From: JANNOG01 sp050329835 | GTDB lineage: Bacteria; Actinomycetota; Actinomycetes; Actinomycetales; JBBAYJ01 | Length of the DNA: 26,786 nucleotides | Direction: 5' to 3' | Assembly (NCBI GenBank): GCA_050329835.1 | Contig: JBHJOJ010000277.1 | Coordinates: 1 to 26,786, forward strand | In this document: one piece after another, positions 1-9,100 of the stretch | Layout: each line of letters opens with the position of its first letter | How positions within the stretch are numbered: the stretch's first letter is position 1 | Made by a program: the position numbers and the translations under genes | The notes under the pieces: model-generated | Databases searched by the model: none | Told to the model about the DNA's origin: nothing | The model's input: the letters and a program-made list of their open reading frames with translations, nothing else

Positions 1-900
1 CGCGAAGGCGACCAGCGCCGCGGCCGACGCGGCCGACGCCTCCTCGGCCGGGTCGAGCCGCCGCCGGGCCCGTCCCGCCTCGCGGACCAGGGCCCGGGTG
101 GCCGCGGCCAGGCACTGCCGGCCCGCCCGGGTGTCCCCCCCGAGCGACTCCTCGGCGAAGACCCGGAAGGCCTCGCGGCGCTGCTCGAGGTCGTCGGCGA
201 GGTGGGCGAAGTCGGTGGCGTGCATGTTGGCGCCGTGGACCCGGTAGTAGGCCTGGTCGACGCCGGCGACGTAGGCGACGTCGGCGACCGCCGCGGCGCG
301 CAGCCACATCAGGAGGTCCGCGGTGTGCGGCAGCCGGGCGTCGTACCCGCCGGTGCGCTGCAGCACGTCGCGGCGCATGACGGCGGTCGGGGTGCACACC
401 GGGTTCTGCCCCGTGGCGCACACCCGCTCGATCCACCGCTCGCCGCGGCGGAGGACGACGCGCGGGAGGAACGGCCGGCTCGCCGGCGGCCGCTGCGCGA
501 AGGACGGCGAGAAGCCGTAGACCAGGCCGACGTCCGGCGCCGCCCGCATCACCCCGACGGCCCGGGCCAGGGCGCCTGGGGCCAGCAGGTCGTCCGCCGA
601 CAGCAGGACGACGTAGTCGCCGCCCGCCCGGGCCAGGCCGTCGTTGTACGTGGCGATGTGGCGCCGGTTGACCCCGTGGACGACCGCGGCCACCCGGGGG
701 TCGCGCTCGGCCAGCGCCCGCACCACCGCGCCGCTGCCGTCGGGGGAGGCGTCGTCCACGACGATCACCTCGACGTCGACCCCTTCCTGGGTCAGCGCGC
801 TGTCCACCGCCGCGCCCACGTAGCGGCCGTAGTTGTAGCAGGGCACCACGACGCTCACCCGGCCGGGCGCCCCCGTCGCGGGGCTCGCGGCCACCCTCAC
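1..900 (-). CDS. Family 2 glycosyltransferase, 3' end beyond window
   Basis: The frame opens with GTG at 900-898 and stays open to base 1, giving 300 residues without a stop, so the C-terminus is outside the window. Residues 15-60 form the start of a GT-A fold, with a VVPCYNYGRY strand-turn and the nucleotide-binding VVDDASPDGS motif (47-56). SADD (101-104) is the DxD-like metal/nucleotide-sugar motif. A later segment, HTADLLMWLR, lies where family 2 enzymes carry the catalytic base. The family moves a sugar from a nucleotide donor to a saccharide acceptor at the inner face of the membrane; donor and acceptor cannot be read here. Its GTG overlaps the stop of the upstream aminotransferase (GTGA), so translation is probably coupled. 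It is the most distal visible gene of the polysaccharide operon. Confidence 0.9.
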   Translation of the reverse strand, partial: MRVAASPATGAPGRVSVVVPCYNYGRYVGAAVDSALTQEGVDVEVIVVDDASPDGSGAVVRALAERDPRVAAVVHGVNRRHIATYNDGLARAGGDYVVLLSADDLLAPGALARAVGVMRAAPDVGLVYGFSPSFAQRPPASRPFLPRVVLRRGERWIERVCATGQNPVCTPTAVMRRDVLQRTGGYDARLPHTADLLMWLRAAAVADVAYVAGVDQAYYRVHGANMHATDFAHLADDLEQRREAFRVFAEESLGGDTRAGRQCLAAATRALVREAGRARRRLDPAEEASAASAAALVAFA

Positions 901-2063
901 GGGCCCAGGGCGGCCACCACCGCGGCGGCGACGCGCTCCTGCTGGTCGGGCGTGATCCCGGGGAACATCGGCAGCGAGAGGATCTCGCCGGCCAGCCGCT
1001 CGGCCACCGGATGGGACCCGGGCCCGGCGCCGAGGTCGCGGAAGGCCGGGAGCAGGTGGACCGGCAGCGGGTAGTGGATCCCGGCGCCGATGCCCGCGGC
1101 GGTGAGCGCGGCGAGCACCTCGTCGCGGCGCGGCACCCGGACGACGTAGAGGTGCCACACGTGGTCGTTGCCGGGCAGGGCGCGCGGGCGGAGGAGCCCG
1201 GCGGTGGCCGCGACCCCGGCCAGCAGCTCGTGGTAGCGGGCCGCCGCGGCGTCGCGCTCGGCGTTCCAGGCGTCGAGGTGGGGCAGCTTCGCGGTGAGGA
1301 CGACCGCCTGCATGCTGTCGAGGCGGGAGTTCGTGCCCAGCACGTCGTGCTCGTACTTGCGCAGGCCGCCGTGGTTGCGCAGGGCACGGACGCGGTCGGC
1401 GACCTCGTCCTCGTCGGTCACGACGGCGCCCGCGTCGCCGTAGGCGCCGAGGTTCTTCCCGGGGTAGAAGCTGGTGGCCGCCGCCACGCCGAAGGACCCG
1501 GCGGCGGCGCCGTGCCGGCGGGCGCCCTGGGACTGCGCGGCGTCCTCCACCACGAGGATCCCGGGTCCGACGGCCTCCCGGACCCGCTCGACCGGGGCGA
1601 CCTGCCCGTACAGGTGGACCGGCACCACGGCCCGGGTACAGGGGGTGACCCGGTCCGCCGCGGCGGCGGGATCGAGCAGGCCGTCGGCGTCGCAGTCGGC
1701 GAGGACGAGGCGGGCCCCGGCGCGGACGACGGACTCGGCGGTCGCGACGAAGGGGTTCGCCGGCACGATCACCTCGTCACCGGGCCCGACGCCGGCGGCC
1801 CGCAGGGCCAGCTCGAGGGCGTCCGTGCCGTTGCCGACGCCGACGCAGTGCCGGACCCCGCAGTAGGCCGCGAACCGCTCCTCGAACTCCGTCACCTGCG
1901 GCCCGAGCACGAAGGACGTCGCCGACATCACCTCGTCCAGGCGCCGCGCCACCTCGGCGGCGACCCGCCGGTGCTGCAGCCCGAGGTCGACGAAGGGCAC
2001 CGGGGCCGACCCGGCCGGAGCGTCCGGGCGGCTCCTCACGGCGGTGTCCATGGCGTCGATCAT
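897..2063 (-). CDS. DegT/DnrJ/EryC1/StrS-family sugar aminotransferase (B)
   Basis: 388 residues, normal length for PLP-dependent nucleotide-sugar aminotransferases. Visible are VVEDAAQSQGAR (D174, contacts the PLP ring nitrogen) and the Schiff-base lysine K203 in SFYPGKNLGAYGDAGAV. The N-terminus PFVDLGLQHRRV and GNGTDALELAL resemble FdtB/QdtB/WbpE-type enzymes, which convert a 3-keto (or 4-keto) nucleotide sugar to an amino sugar using glutamate. The ATG at 2063 is chosen because GGAGGA lies a few bases upstream and it overlaps the stop of the acetyltransferase gene (ATGA). A second in-frame ATG lies four codons later. With the dehydrogenase and acyltransferases of this operon it probably makes an N-acylated amino sugar. 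Substrate is inferred only; family is certain. Confidence 0.93.
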   Translation of the reverse strand: MIDAMDTAVRSRPDAPAGSAPVPFVDLGLQHRRVAAEVARRLDEVMSATSFVLGPQVTEFEERFAAYCGVRHCVGVGNGTDALELALRAAGVGPGDEVIVPANPFVATAESVVRAGARLVLADCDADGLLDPAAAADRVTPCTRAVVPVHLYGQVAPVERVREAVGPGILVVEDAAQSQGARRHGAAAGSFGVAAATSFYPGKNLGAYGDAGAVVTDEDEVADRVRALRNHGGLRKYEHDVLGTNSRLDSMQAVVLTAKLPHLDAWNAERDAAAARYHELLAGVAATAGLLRPRALPGNDHVWHLYVVRVPRRDEVLAALTAAGIGAGIHYPLPVHLLPAFRDLGAGPGSHPVAERLAGEILSLPMFPGITPDQQERVAAAVVAALGP

Positions 2064-2752
2064 GTCCGTCCTCCGTTGCTGGGGGGAGCCGTTCCGGTGA
2101 CCGCCACGGCGGGCGGGGACTCCAGCGGCCGGGCCGGGACCCCCGCCCACACCTGGCCGGCGGGGACGTCGCGCACGACGGCGGCCCCCATCCCGACGAG
2201 GGCGTCCTCGCCGACGACGCGGCGCTCCCGCACCGCCGCGCCCATCCCGACGTAGGCCCGGGAGGCCACCCGGGCCCAGCCGCCGAGCAGCACCCCCGCC
2301 GCGAGGGTGGCGAAGTCCTCGAGGACGACGTCGTGGGTGAGGACCGCGTGGGGCATGACGACGACGTGCGACCCGAGCCGGACGTCGCCGGTCATCGTCA
2401 CCCCGGCGAGGACGATGCTCCCGGGGCCCACCGCGCACGACGGCGGGACCACGGCGGTCGGGTGCACGACCGTGGCGTAGCGGCCCGGCCCGACGCCGAG
2501 CGCGGTCAGCCGGCCGGCCAGCCGCGCCCGGTCGGCGCCCCGGCCGGCGCACAGCAGGAGCTCCGCGCCCGGGTGGTCCGCGACCGCGTCGACGGGGCCC
2601 AGCACCGGGACGGGGTCGACCGAGCCGACGGCACCGCCGGCCAGCGCGGGGGCGTCGTCGAGGACCCCCACCACGTCGTCCCGTCCGGCGGCGCGGACCG
2701 CCTCCAGCGCCTCCCGCGCCAGCCCCCCGGCGGCGACCAGGACCAGGCCCAT
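2060..2752 (-). CDS. NeuD/PglD-like sugar O/N-acyltransferase
   Basis: 230 residues with the two-part layout of NeuD/PglD enzymes: a short Rossmann-like N-terminal domain (LVLVAAGGLAREALE, 3-17) and a left-handed beta-helix of hexapeptide repeats (about 95-205). H140-D141 in VMPHAVLTHDVVLEDF match the position of the catalytic histidine that deprotonates the sugar amine or hydroxyl; WAGVPARPL (202-210) is the usual end of the helix. The family acetylates amino nucleotide sugars with acetyl-CoA. The gene overlaps both neighbours by 4 bp and sits between two aminotransferases, which suggests it acts on the product of one of them. The exact acceptor is not determinable. Confidence 0.88.
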   Translation of the reverse strand: MGLVLVAAGGLAREALEAVRAAGRDDVVGVLDDAPALAGGAVGSVDPVPVLGPVDAVADHPGAELLLCAGRGADRARLAGRLTALGVGPGRYATVVHPTAVVPPSCAVGPGSIVLAGVTMTGDVRLGSHVVVMPHAVLTHDVVLEDFATLAAGVLLGGWARVASRAYVGMGAAVRERRVVGEDALVGMGAAVVRDVPAGQVWAGVPARPLESPPAVAVTGTAPPSNGGRT

Positions 2753-3912
2753 CAGGCGGACCCCGGGACGGCGGACAGCACGGCGTCGGCGACCCGGTCC
2801 TGCTCGGCGTCGGTGAGCTGGTGGAAGACCGGGAGGATCAGGGTGGTGTCGGTCAGCCGCTCGGTGACGGGCAGCGGCGGGTGCTCTCGCCCGGCGTACG
2901 CCGGCTGGCGGTGGGTGGCCATGATCCCGCGGCGGGCCGAGACGCCGTGCCCGGCCAGGCGGGCGAGCAGGCCCTCGCGGTCCAGCGGGTAGGGCGGGGT
3001 CACCTCGACCCAGAACGACTGGTAGTTGGTCCGGCCGTGCGGCGGGTCGGTGACCGCCCGCAGCCCCGGGACTCCGGCGAACGCCGCGTGGTAGCGGGCG
3101 GCGATCTCGCGGCGGCGGGCCACCACCTCGTCCAGCCGGCCGAGCTGGACCAGGCCCACCGCGGCCTGGAGGTCGGTCATGCGGTAGTTGAAGCCGACCT
3201 CGACGTACCGCTCCGCGGGGGCCAGCACCGAGCGGTGCCGGTCGGCCGCACTGACGTCCATCGCGTGCTCCCGCAACCGGCGGGCCCGGGCCGCCCAGTC
3301 CTCGCGGTCGGTGGTCAGCATGCCGCCCTCGCCAGTGGTGATGATCTTGCGAGGGTGGAACGACCAGGCCGTGACGTCGGCGCCCGCGCCCACCGGCCGC
3401 CCCCGGTACTCCGACCCGGCGGCGCAGGCGGCGTCCTCGACGACCGCGATCCCGCGGGGGTCGCAGACGGCGCGGACGGGGTCGAGGTCGGCGGGCACGC
3501 CGCCCTGGTCGACGACGACGACGGCGCGGGTCGCGGGCGTCAGGGCCGCGGCGACCGTGCCCGCGGTGACGTTGCCGGTGGCGGGTTCGACGTCGGCGAA
3601 GACCGGGCGCGCCCCGCAGTACACCGCCGCGTTGGCGGTGGCGACGAACGAGAACGACGGGACCACCACGTCGTCCCCCGCCCGGACCCCCGCGACGACG
3701 AGCGCGAGGTGCAGGGCGGTGGTGCAGCTGGAGACGGCGACGGCGTGCCCGGCGGCCGCCCGCCCGGCGAAGGCGGCCTCGAAGGCGGCCACCCGCGGGC
3801 CCTGGGCGACCCAGCCGGACTCCAGCACCTCGGCGACGGCGGCCGCCTCGTCCGCGCCCAGCCACGGGCGCATGACGTTCACCCGGGAGGCCCCGGCCAC
3901 CGGGGCCGTCAC
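2752..3912 (-). CDS. DegT/DnrJ/EryC1/StrS-family sugar aminotransferase (A)
   Basis: 386 residues from a GTG that overlaps the epimerase stop (GTGA); an internal ATG at codon 14 is an alternative start. SSCTTALHLAL (61-71) is the phosphate-binding loop, VVEDAACAAGS carries D160, and SFHPRKIITTGEGGM carries the PLP lysine K189. This is the ArnB/PseC/WbpE-type layout. Only moderate resemblance to aminotransferase B at 897-2063 is visible (TGEGG against YGDAG after the lysine), so the two are probably not a recent duplication and likely act on different keto sugars or different carbons. Which of the two pairs with the Gfo/Idh/MocA dehydrogenase cannot be told from sequence. Confidence 0.93.
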   Translation of the reverse strand: MTAPVAGASRVNVMRPWLGADEAAAVAEVLESGWVAQGPRVAAFEAAFAGRAAAGHAVAVSSCTTALHLALVVAGVRAGDDVVVPSFSFVATANAAVYCGARPVFADVEPATGNVTAGTVAAALTPATRAVVVVDQGGVPADLDPVRAVCDPRGIAVVEDAACAAGSEYRGRPVGAGADVTAWSFHPRKIITTGEGGMLTTDREDWAARARRLREHAMDVSAADRHRSVLAPAERYVEVGFNYRMTDLQAAVGLVQLGRLDEVVARRREIAARYHAAFAGVPGLRAVTDPPHGRTNYQSFWVEVTPPYPLDREGLLARLAGHGVSARRGIMATHRQPAYAGREHPPLPVTERLTDTTLILPVFHQLTDAEQDRVADAVLSAVPGSA

Positions 3913-4904
3913 GGCGCGCCCACCGGGGCCGCCTGCTCGGCCCGCCACCAGGCGACGAGGCGACGCAGGCCGTCCTCGAGGCCCACCTCGGCCCGGAAGC
4001 CGAGGTCCGCGGCGGCGGCCCGGACGTCCGCCAGCCGGCGGGTCACCCCGTTGACCGCCCGCTCGGGCCCGAACTCGACGGCCAAGTCGCTGTCCATCGC
4101 CCGCAGCAGGACCTCGGCGAGTCCCAGCAGGCTGGTCTCGGTCCCGGACGCGATGTTGTAGGTGCGGCCGGTCACGGGGGCGGTGGCGGCCAGCAGGTTC
4201 GCCCGGGCGATGTCGTCCGAGTAGACGAAGTCCATGGTCTGGCGGCCGTCGCCGAAGACCAGGGGCGGGCGGCCGGAGGCGATCCGCTCCATCCACCGGA
4301 CCAGGACCTCGGTGTAGACGCCGTGGACGTCCATCCGGGGGCCGTAGACGTTGAAGTACCGCAGAGCCACCCAGCTGGTGCCGTACATCGCCGCGAAGCT
4401 GCGGAGCATGCCCTCGTTGAACGACTTCGCGGCGCCGTAGAACGTGTCGTTGTGGTGGTGGTGATGGCTCTCCGGGGTGGGGAACTCCTCCGCCAGGCCG
4501 TACACGGACGCCGACGACGCCGCGACCACCCGGGGCACCCGGTGCTCGGCCACCGCCTCCAGCACGGTGAACGTGCCCCCGACGAGGACGTCGAGGGCCA
4601 GCCGCGGCTCCTCGGCGCACTGGGTGATCCGCAGCGCGCCCTGGTGGAACACCACGTCGCAGCCCCGCACCACGTCGTGCACGAGGTCCCGGTCCCGAAG
4701 GTCGCCGTCGACCACCTCCACCCGCCCGGACGCCACCGCGCCCGCGAGGTTCTCCCGCCGGCCGCGGACGAAGTTGTCGAGGACGACGACGCGGCCCGCG
4801 CCGGCGTCGACCAGCTGGTCGACGAGGGTCGACCCGATGGTGCCGGCTCCCCCGGTGACCAGGGCGGTGACACCCGTCAGGTCGCCGACGCCGGACCCGG
4901 TCAC
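3909..4904 (-). CDS. NAD-dependent nucleotide-sugar epimerase/dehydratase (extended SDR)
   Basis: 331 residues, starting with GTG at 4904-4902 that overlaps the dehydrogenase stop (GTGA). The Rossmann glycine motif GGAGTIG (18-24), the SSASVYG strand (130-136) and the catalytic YGAAK (156-160) define an extended short-chain dehydrogenase of the GalE/WbpP/RmlB group. RYFNVYGPR, about 25 residues after YGAAK, is the usual substrate-loop motif. These enzymes use bound NAD to epimerize or dehydrate UDP- or dTDP-sugars. Five consecutive histidines (147-151) lie just before the catalytic tyrosine, where most relatives carry a short variable loop. The C-terminus has the expected substrate domain (GVTRRLADVRAAAADLGF). 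4-epimerase is the most likely activity, but this is inference. Confidence 0.92.
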   Translation of the reverse strand: MTGSGVGDLTGVTALVTGGAGTIGSTLVDQLVDAGAGRVVVLDNFVRGRRENLAGAVASGRVEVVDGDLRDRDLVHDVVRGCDVVFHQGALRITQCAEEPRLALDVLVGGTFTVLEAVAEHRVPRVVAASSASVYGLAEEFPTPESHHHHHNDTFYGAAKSFNEGMLRSFAAMYGTSWVALRYFNVYGPRMDVHGVYTEVLVRWMERIASGRPPLVFGDGRQTMDFVYSDDIARANLLAATAPVTGRTYNIASGTETSLLGLAEVLLRAMDSDLAVEFGPERAVNGVTRRLADVRAAAADLGFRAEVGLEDGLRRLVAWWRAEQAAPVGAP

Positions 4905-5989
4905 CGGGCGCCCACGGGCTGGCGCGGGCGGGCGTCCGGCATCGCGGCGGCGGTCGGGTCGGCCAGCGAGAGCGGCACGGTGGCACCGTAGGCGGCGAGG
5001 CTCCGGCTCGCCGTGTCGAGCACCTGGAGGACGCGGACCCCGGCCTCGCCGGGGGTCCGGGGCCGGCGGCGCTCGGTCACGGCGGCCGCGAACTCCTCGA
5101 CCATGGCGCTCAGCGCCTCCCGTTCCGGCAGGGACGGCGCGTGCATGTCGCCCAGCCGGTAGCTCACCGTCGCGGCGGTCCGGTCGACGCCGGCGGCGCT
5201 CTGGGTGGCGAGGTCGACCCCGCGGTCGTAGACCGACAGCCGCTGCTGAGGGTTGAGGTCGTCCCACACCAGGGTCCGCCGGGTGCCTGCGACCACCATC
5301 TGGCGGATCTTGGTCGGGCTCAGCCAGTTGACGTGGACGTGGGCGATCGCCCCGCCGGGCAGCGGCATGGTGAGGTAGCCGACACACGCCCGGCCGGCCC
5401 CCAGCGGGTCGGCGCCGTGGGCCGACACCGCGAGCGGGGTGAGTCCCCCCGGCAGCACGTAGTCGAGGATCGACAGGTCGTGGGGGGCGAGGTCCCAGAA
5501 CACGTCGACGTCCGGCTGCACCAGACCGAGGTTGATCCGGACGGAGTCGACGAACAGGATCTCGCCGAGCGTGCCGTCCGCCACGATCTCGCCGATCCGC
5601 TGCACCGCCGGGGTGTAGCAGTAGGTGTGGTCGCACATGAGGACGCGGTCGTGCTCGCGGGCGGCGGCGACCATCCGCCGGGCCTGGGCGAGGTCGTCCG
5701 CGACCGGCTTCTCGACCAGCACGTGCTTGCCGGCCTCGAGCGCCCGGATCGCCAGCGGCGCGTGGGTGCGGGCCGGGGTGGCGACGGCCACGGCGTCGAC
5801 GTCGCCGGCCAGCAGCTCCTCCACCGAGGTCACCACCTCGACGTCGGAGCGGCGGCCGACCACCGACCGCGCCCGCGCCTCGTCGAGGTCGCAGACCGCC
5901 ACGAGGTCCCAGTGCGGGCTCGCGTCGAAGTTGCGGACCAGCTTGGGCCCCCAGTACCCGGCTCCCACCACGGCGACCGTCAGTGCCAT
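4901..5989 (-). CDS. Gfo/Idh/MocA-family nucleotide-sugar dehydrogenase
   Basis: 362 residues from an ATG preceded by a strong AGGAGG tract. VVGAGYWG (7-14) is the NAD(P)-binding turn, VEKPVADDL carries EKP (93-95), and DLAPHDLSILDYVL (167-180) contains the conserved catalytic-site histidine H170. The family oxidizes sugar hydroxyls. Members in polysaccharide or lipid A loci (WbpB, GnnA) oxidize C3 of UDP-GlcNAc or UDP-GlcNAcA to a 3-keto sugar that a DegT aminotransferase then aminates. With two such aminotransferases and a WbpD-like acetyltransferase in the same operon, a 3-amino or 2,3-diamino sugar is a reasonable prediction; the WbpA-type 6-dehydrogenase is not in the window. It is 128 bp downstream of the giant secreted protein gene, the largest gap in the operon, so an internal promoter is possible. 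Confidence 0.92.
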   Translation of the reverse strand: MALTVAVVGAGYWGPKLVRNFDASPHWDLVAVCDLDEARARSVVGRRSDVEVVTSVEELLAGDVDAVAVATPARTHAPLAIRALEAGKHVLVEKPVADDLAQARRMVAAAREHDRVLMCDHTYCYTPAVQRIGEIVADGTLGEILFVDSVRINLGLVQPDVDVFWDLAPHDLSILDYVLPGGLTPLAVSAHGADPLGAGRACVGYLTMPLPGGAIAHVHVNWLSPTKIRQMVVAGTRRTLVWDDLNPQQRLSVYDRGVDLATQSAAGVDRTAATVSYRLGDMHAPSLPEREALSAMVEEFAAAVTERRRPRTPGEAGVRVLQVLDTASRSLAAYGATVPLSLADPTAAAMPDARPRQPVGAR

Positions 5990-6117
5990 GTCCTCCTCCT
6001 CCTGCCGCGCACGGCGACTGCTCGCATCGATGCCGTTGCCGCGCCCCCCGGAGGATCGACCCGGGCGGGCCGGGCGTCGAGCCGCTGCCCGCACCGTCCC
6101 CCGGTCGGCGCAGCAGG

Positions 6118-9100
6118 TCAGGCCGTCCGGTACACCACGTCCACCCAGTAGTTGCTCGACCGGTAGGAGTCGGACGGGAAGCCCCCGCCGTAGCGGTAGA
6201 CCCCGTTGGCGCCCGAGGGGACGGTGAGCGGTCCCGCGGTCCGTGGCGACGTGAACGCGTCGTACGTCACCGAGTACCGCCCGTTGGGCGCGGTGTAGGA
6301 CACCACGTACGTGGTGCCCGCGGTCACGGCGACCGGCGACGAGAAGTACGCCGTCTGCCAGCCGCTCGCCGTCTCCCCGGTGAACGTGACCTGGGCCAGG
6401 CGGGTGCCGCCCGCCGTCCAGATCGACCCGACGTGCGTCCCGGTGTTGCCGCTGCCCTTGAAGAACCGGACCCCCGTGACGAACCCCGTCGCGGACGGCG
6501 TGAACCGCAGGCCCAGCTCCACCGACGCGGTGTCGGCGGCCGCGGCCACCGCCGGGGTGGCGGTCGACGGGAACACCGAGCACGGGCACCCGTCCGGGCT
6601 GGTTCCGGTGGTGAAGCTCCAGGTGCGGGTGCCGCCGAGCGCGACCCCCGCATAGGAGACGCCGGCCACCGTGACGCCGAGGGTCGCGCCCGCCGGCAGG
6701 GGGTCGGCCGGCTGGAAGGTGGCCGCCAGGGAGCCGGCGGGGTAGACCGTGGTCCCGCGCACCGGGGTGCCGCCGGCGGTGACGGTCATCGCCACCGTGG
6801 ACGGGCTGAGCGGCGCCGAGAAGGTCGCGGTCACGGCCGTCCCGGTGCCGACGCCGGTGGCACCCGCGGCCGGGGTCCGCGCGGTGACGGTCGGCGCGGC
6901 CGTCGACACGTCGAACACGACATCGACGAAGTAGTTGGACCCCTGCCACGAGGACGAGGGGAACCCGCCGCCGGCGCCGTAGCGGAAGACGCCGTTGGAC
7001 GCGCCGGGCGCCAGCAGCGGGCCCCGGGTGCGGTCGGCGGTGAAGTAGCCCGTGGTCTGGGCGTACCCGCCGTTCGGCGCCAGGTAGGACACGACGTAGG
7101 TGGTGCCGGCCTGGACGGTGACCGGTGAGGACAGCACCGCCGTCTGCCAGCCGCTCGCCGTCTCGTTCGTGAAGGTGACCTGGGCCAGGCGGGTCCCGCC
7201 CGCCGACCACAGGGAGCCGACGTGGGTCCCGGTGTTCCGGGTGCCCTTGAAGAAGCGGATCCCGGTGACCCGGCCGTCCACCAGCGGCGTGAACCGGGTC
7301 CCCAGTTCGACGGCCGCGGTGTCCGAGGTCGAGGCCACGGCCGGCTGCTCGGAGCCCGTGAAGATGGTGCACGGGCAGCGGTCCCCCGCGAGCGTGGTGA
7401 ACCGCCACGTCAGCGGGGTCATGAGAGTCCCGCCCAGGCTGCGGGCGCCCGAGACCGTGACCTCGTACGTGGTGGCGACGGCGAGCGGCGCCGACGGCGT
7501 GAGGCTGACCCGCCGGTCGGCCGCGGACTCCTGGAGCGAGCCGGCGACCGCGGCGCCCGTGGCGACGTCGACCACGCTCACCCGCGCCGTCCCGGGCTGG
7601 ACGGGTGACGCGAAGGTCGCGTCGACGACGACGTCGGTGGCGATCCCGGTGGCGCCCGCGTCGGGGGTGCGGGCCGTCACCGCGGGCGGCGTCGTGTCGG
7701 GCGGCCGCGGCCGGAACAGCGCGTCCACCCAGTAGTTGGCGGTGGACCGGTTCCCCGGGAAGGCACCGGCGGCGTAGGTGTACATGCCGGAGTCCGCCGC
7801 CGCGCGCAGGGGCGGCCGGTCGATGCCCGACCCGCCGAAGCCGTTCGGAGTCGCCGGGTACACCCCGCCCGGGCTGCGGTACGACACCACGTACTCCGTC
7901 CCGGCCGTGACCGGGACGGGCGTGGCGAACCGGACGAGCTGCCAGCCGGTGGTGGTCTCGCCGGCGAAGGTGGCCTCGGCCAGGCGCTGGCCGCCCGCGG
8001 ACCACAGCGTCCCGACGTGGCTGCCGGACACCCCGGGGACCTTGAGGAAGCGGACGCCGTCGACCGTGCCGTCCTCGGTCGGGGTGAAGCGCACCCCGAG
8101 CTCGACGGGTGACGCGTCGTTCTGCGCGGGGACCCCGCCCGGTGGCACCACGTCGGCGAACAGGCCGCACGGGCAGGTGCCGGTCAGGCTCCCGTACGAG
8201 GTGACGAAGCTCCAGGTGTCGGTCGGCGTCAGGGCGGCGCCGGAGGTGTCCCGGGCGTCGACGGCGACGGTGTAGCGGGTCCCGGGCTGCAGGCCCGCGG
8301 CCGGTCGGGCGGTGGCGACCGGCCGGCCGTCCGCCCCCGTCGTCAGGGTCACCGGGAGCGAGGTGGCGGTCCCGCCCTCGGGGGTGAGGCGGACCTGGAC
8401 GCTCGACGCCGTGACTGCGCGGCTGAAGCCGACCACGACCGCGGAGTCCACCGGGACGCTCGAGGTGTCGGGGACCGGCGCCCGCGACGTCACCAGCAGC
8501 GGGATCGACGCGGAGTCGGTGAAGACGACGTCGACGTAGTAGTTCGTCGCCTGGAAGGTCTGGGTCGGGAAGGTGTTCGGCGCGCCGTAGACGCTCGCCG
8601 GCTCGGACGCCGTGGGCGTCGGGACCGCCAGCGGGGTCCTCGCCAGCCCCTGGTACAGCGTGGCGGGGTCGCCGTGGTACCCGCCGTTCGGCGCCTGGTA
8701 CGAGGCCACGTACCGGGTGCCCGCCGACACCGCGACGGGGGAGGCGAACCGCATCTCCTGCCAGCCGCTGGCGGTCTCGGCGGTGAAGGTGCCGCGGGCG
8801 AGGACCTGGCCGGTGGTGCTCCACAGGGTGCCGACGTGCGTGCCGGTGTTCCCGGTGCCCTTGTAGAACCGGATCCCCTGGACGAGCCCGTCGGTGGTGG
8901 GCGTGAACCGGACGCCGAGCTCCAGGGCGGACCGGTCGTCGGCCGGCGGACGCGCGGGCTGGGCGTCGCCGAGCAGCGAGCACGGGCAGCGGACGGTGAT
9001 CGCCCGGGTGGTCGGCGCCGACAGGTTGCCGCTGTCGTCGACGGCCCGGACCTTGATCCCGTCGGCGCCGAGGCCTCCGAGGACGCCCTGGTAGGACCAG

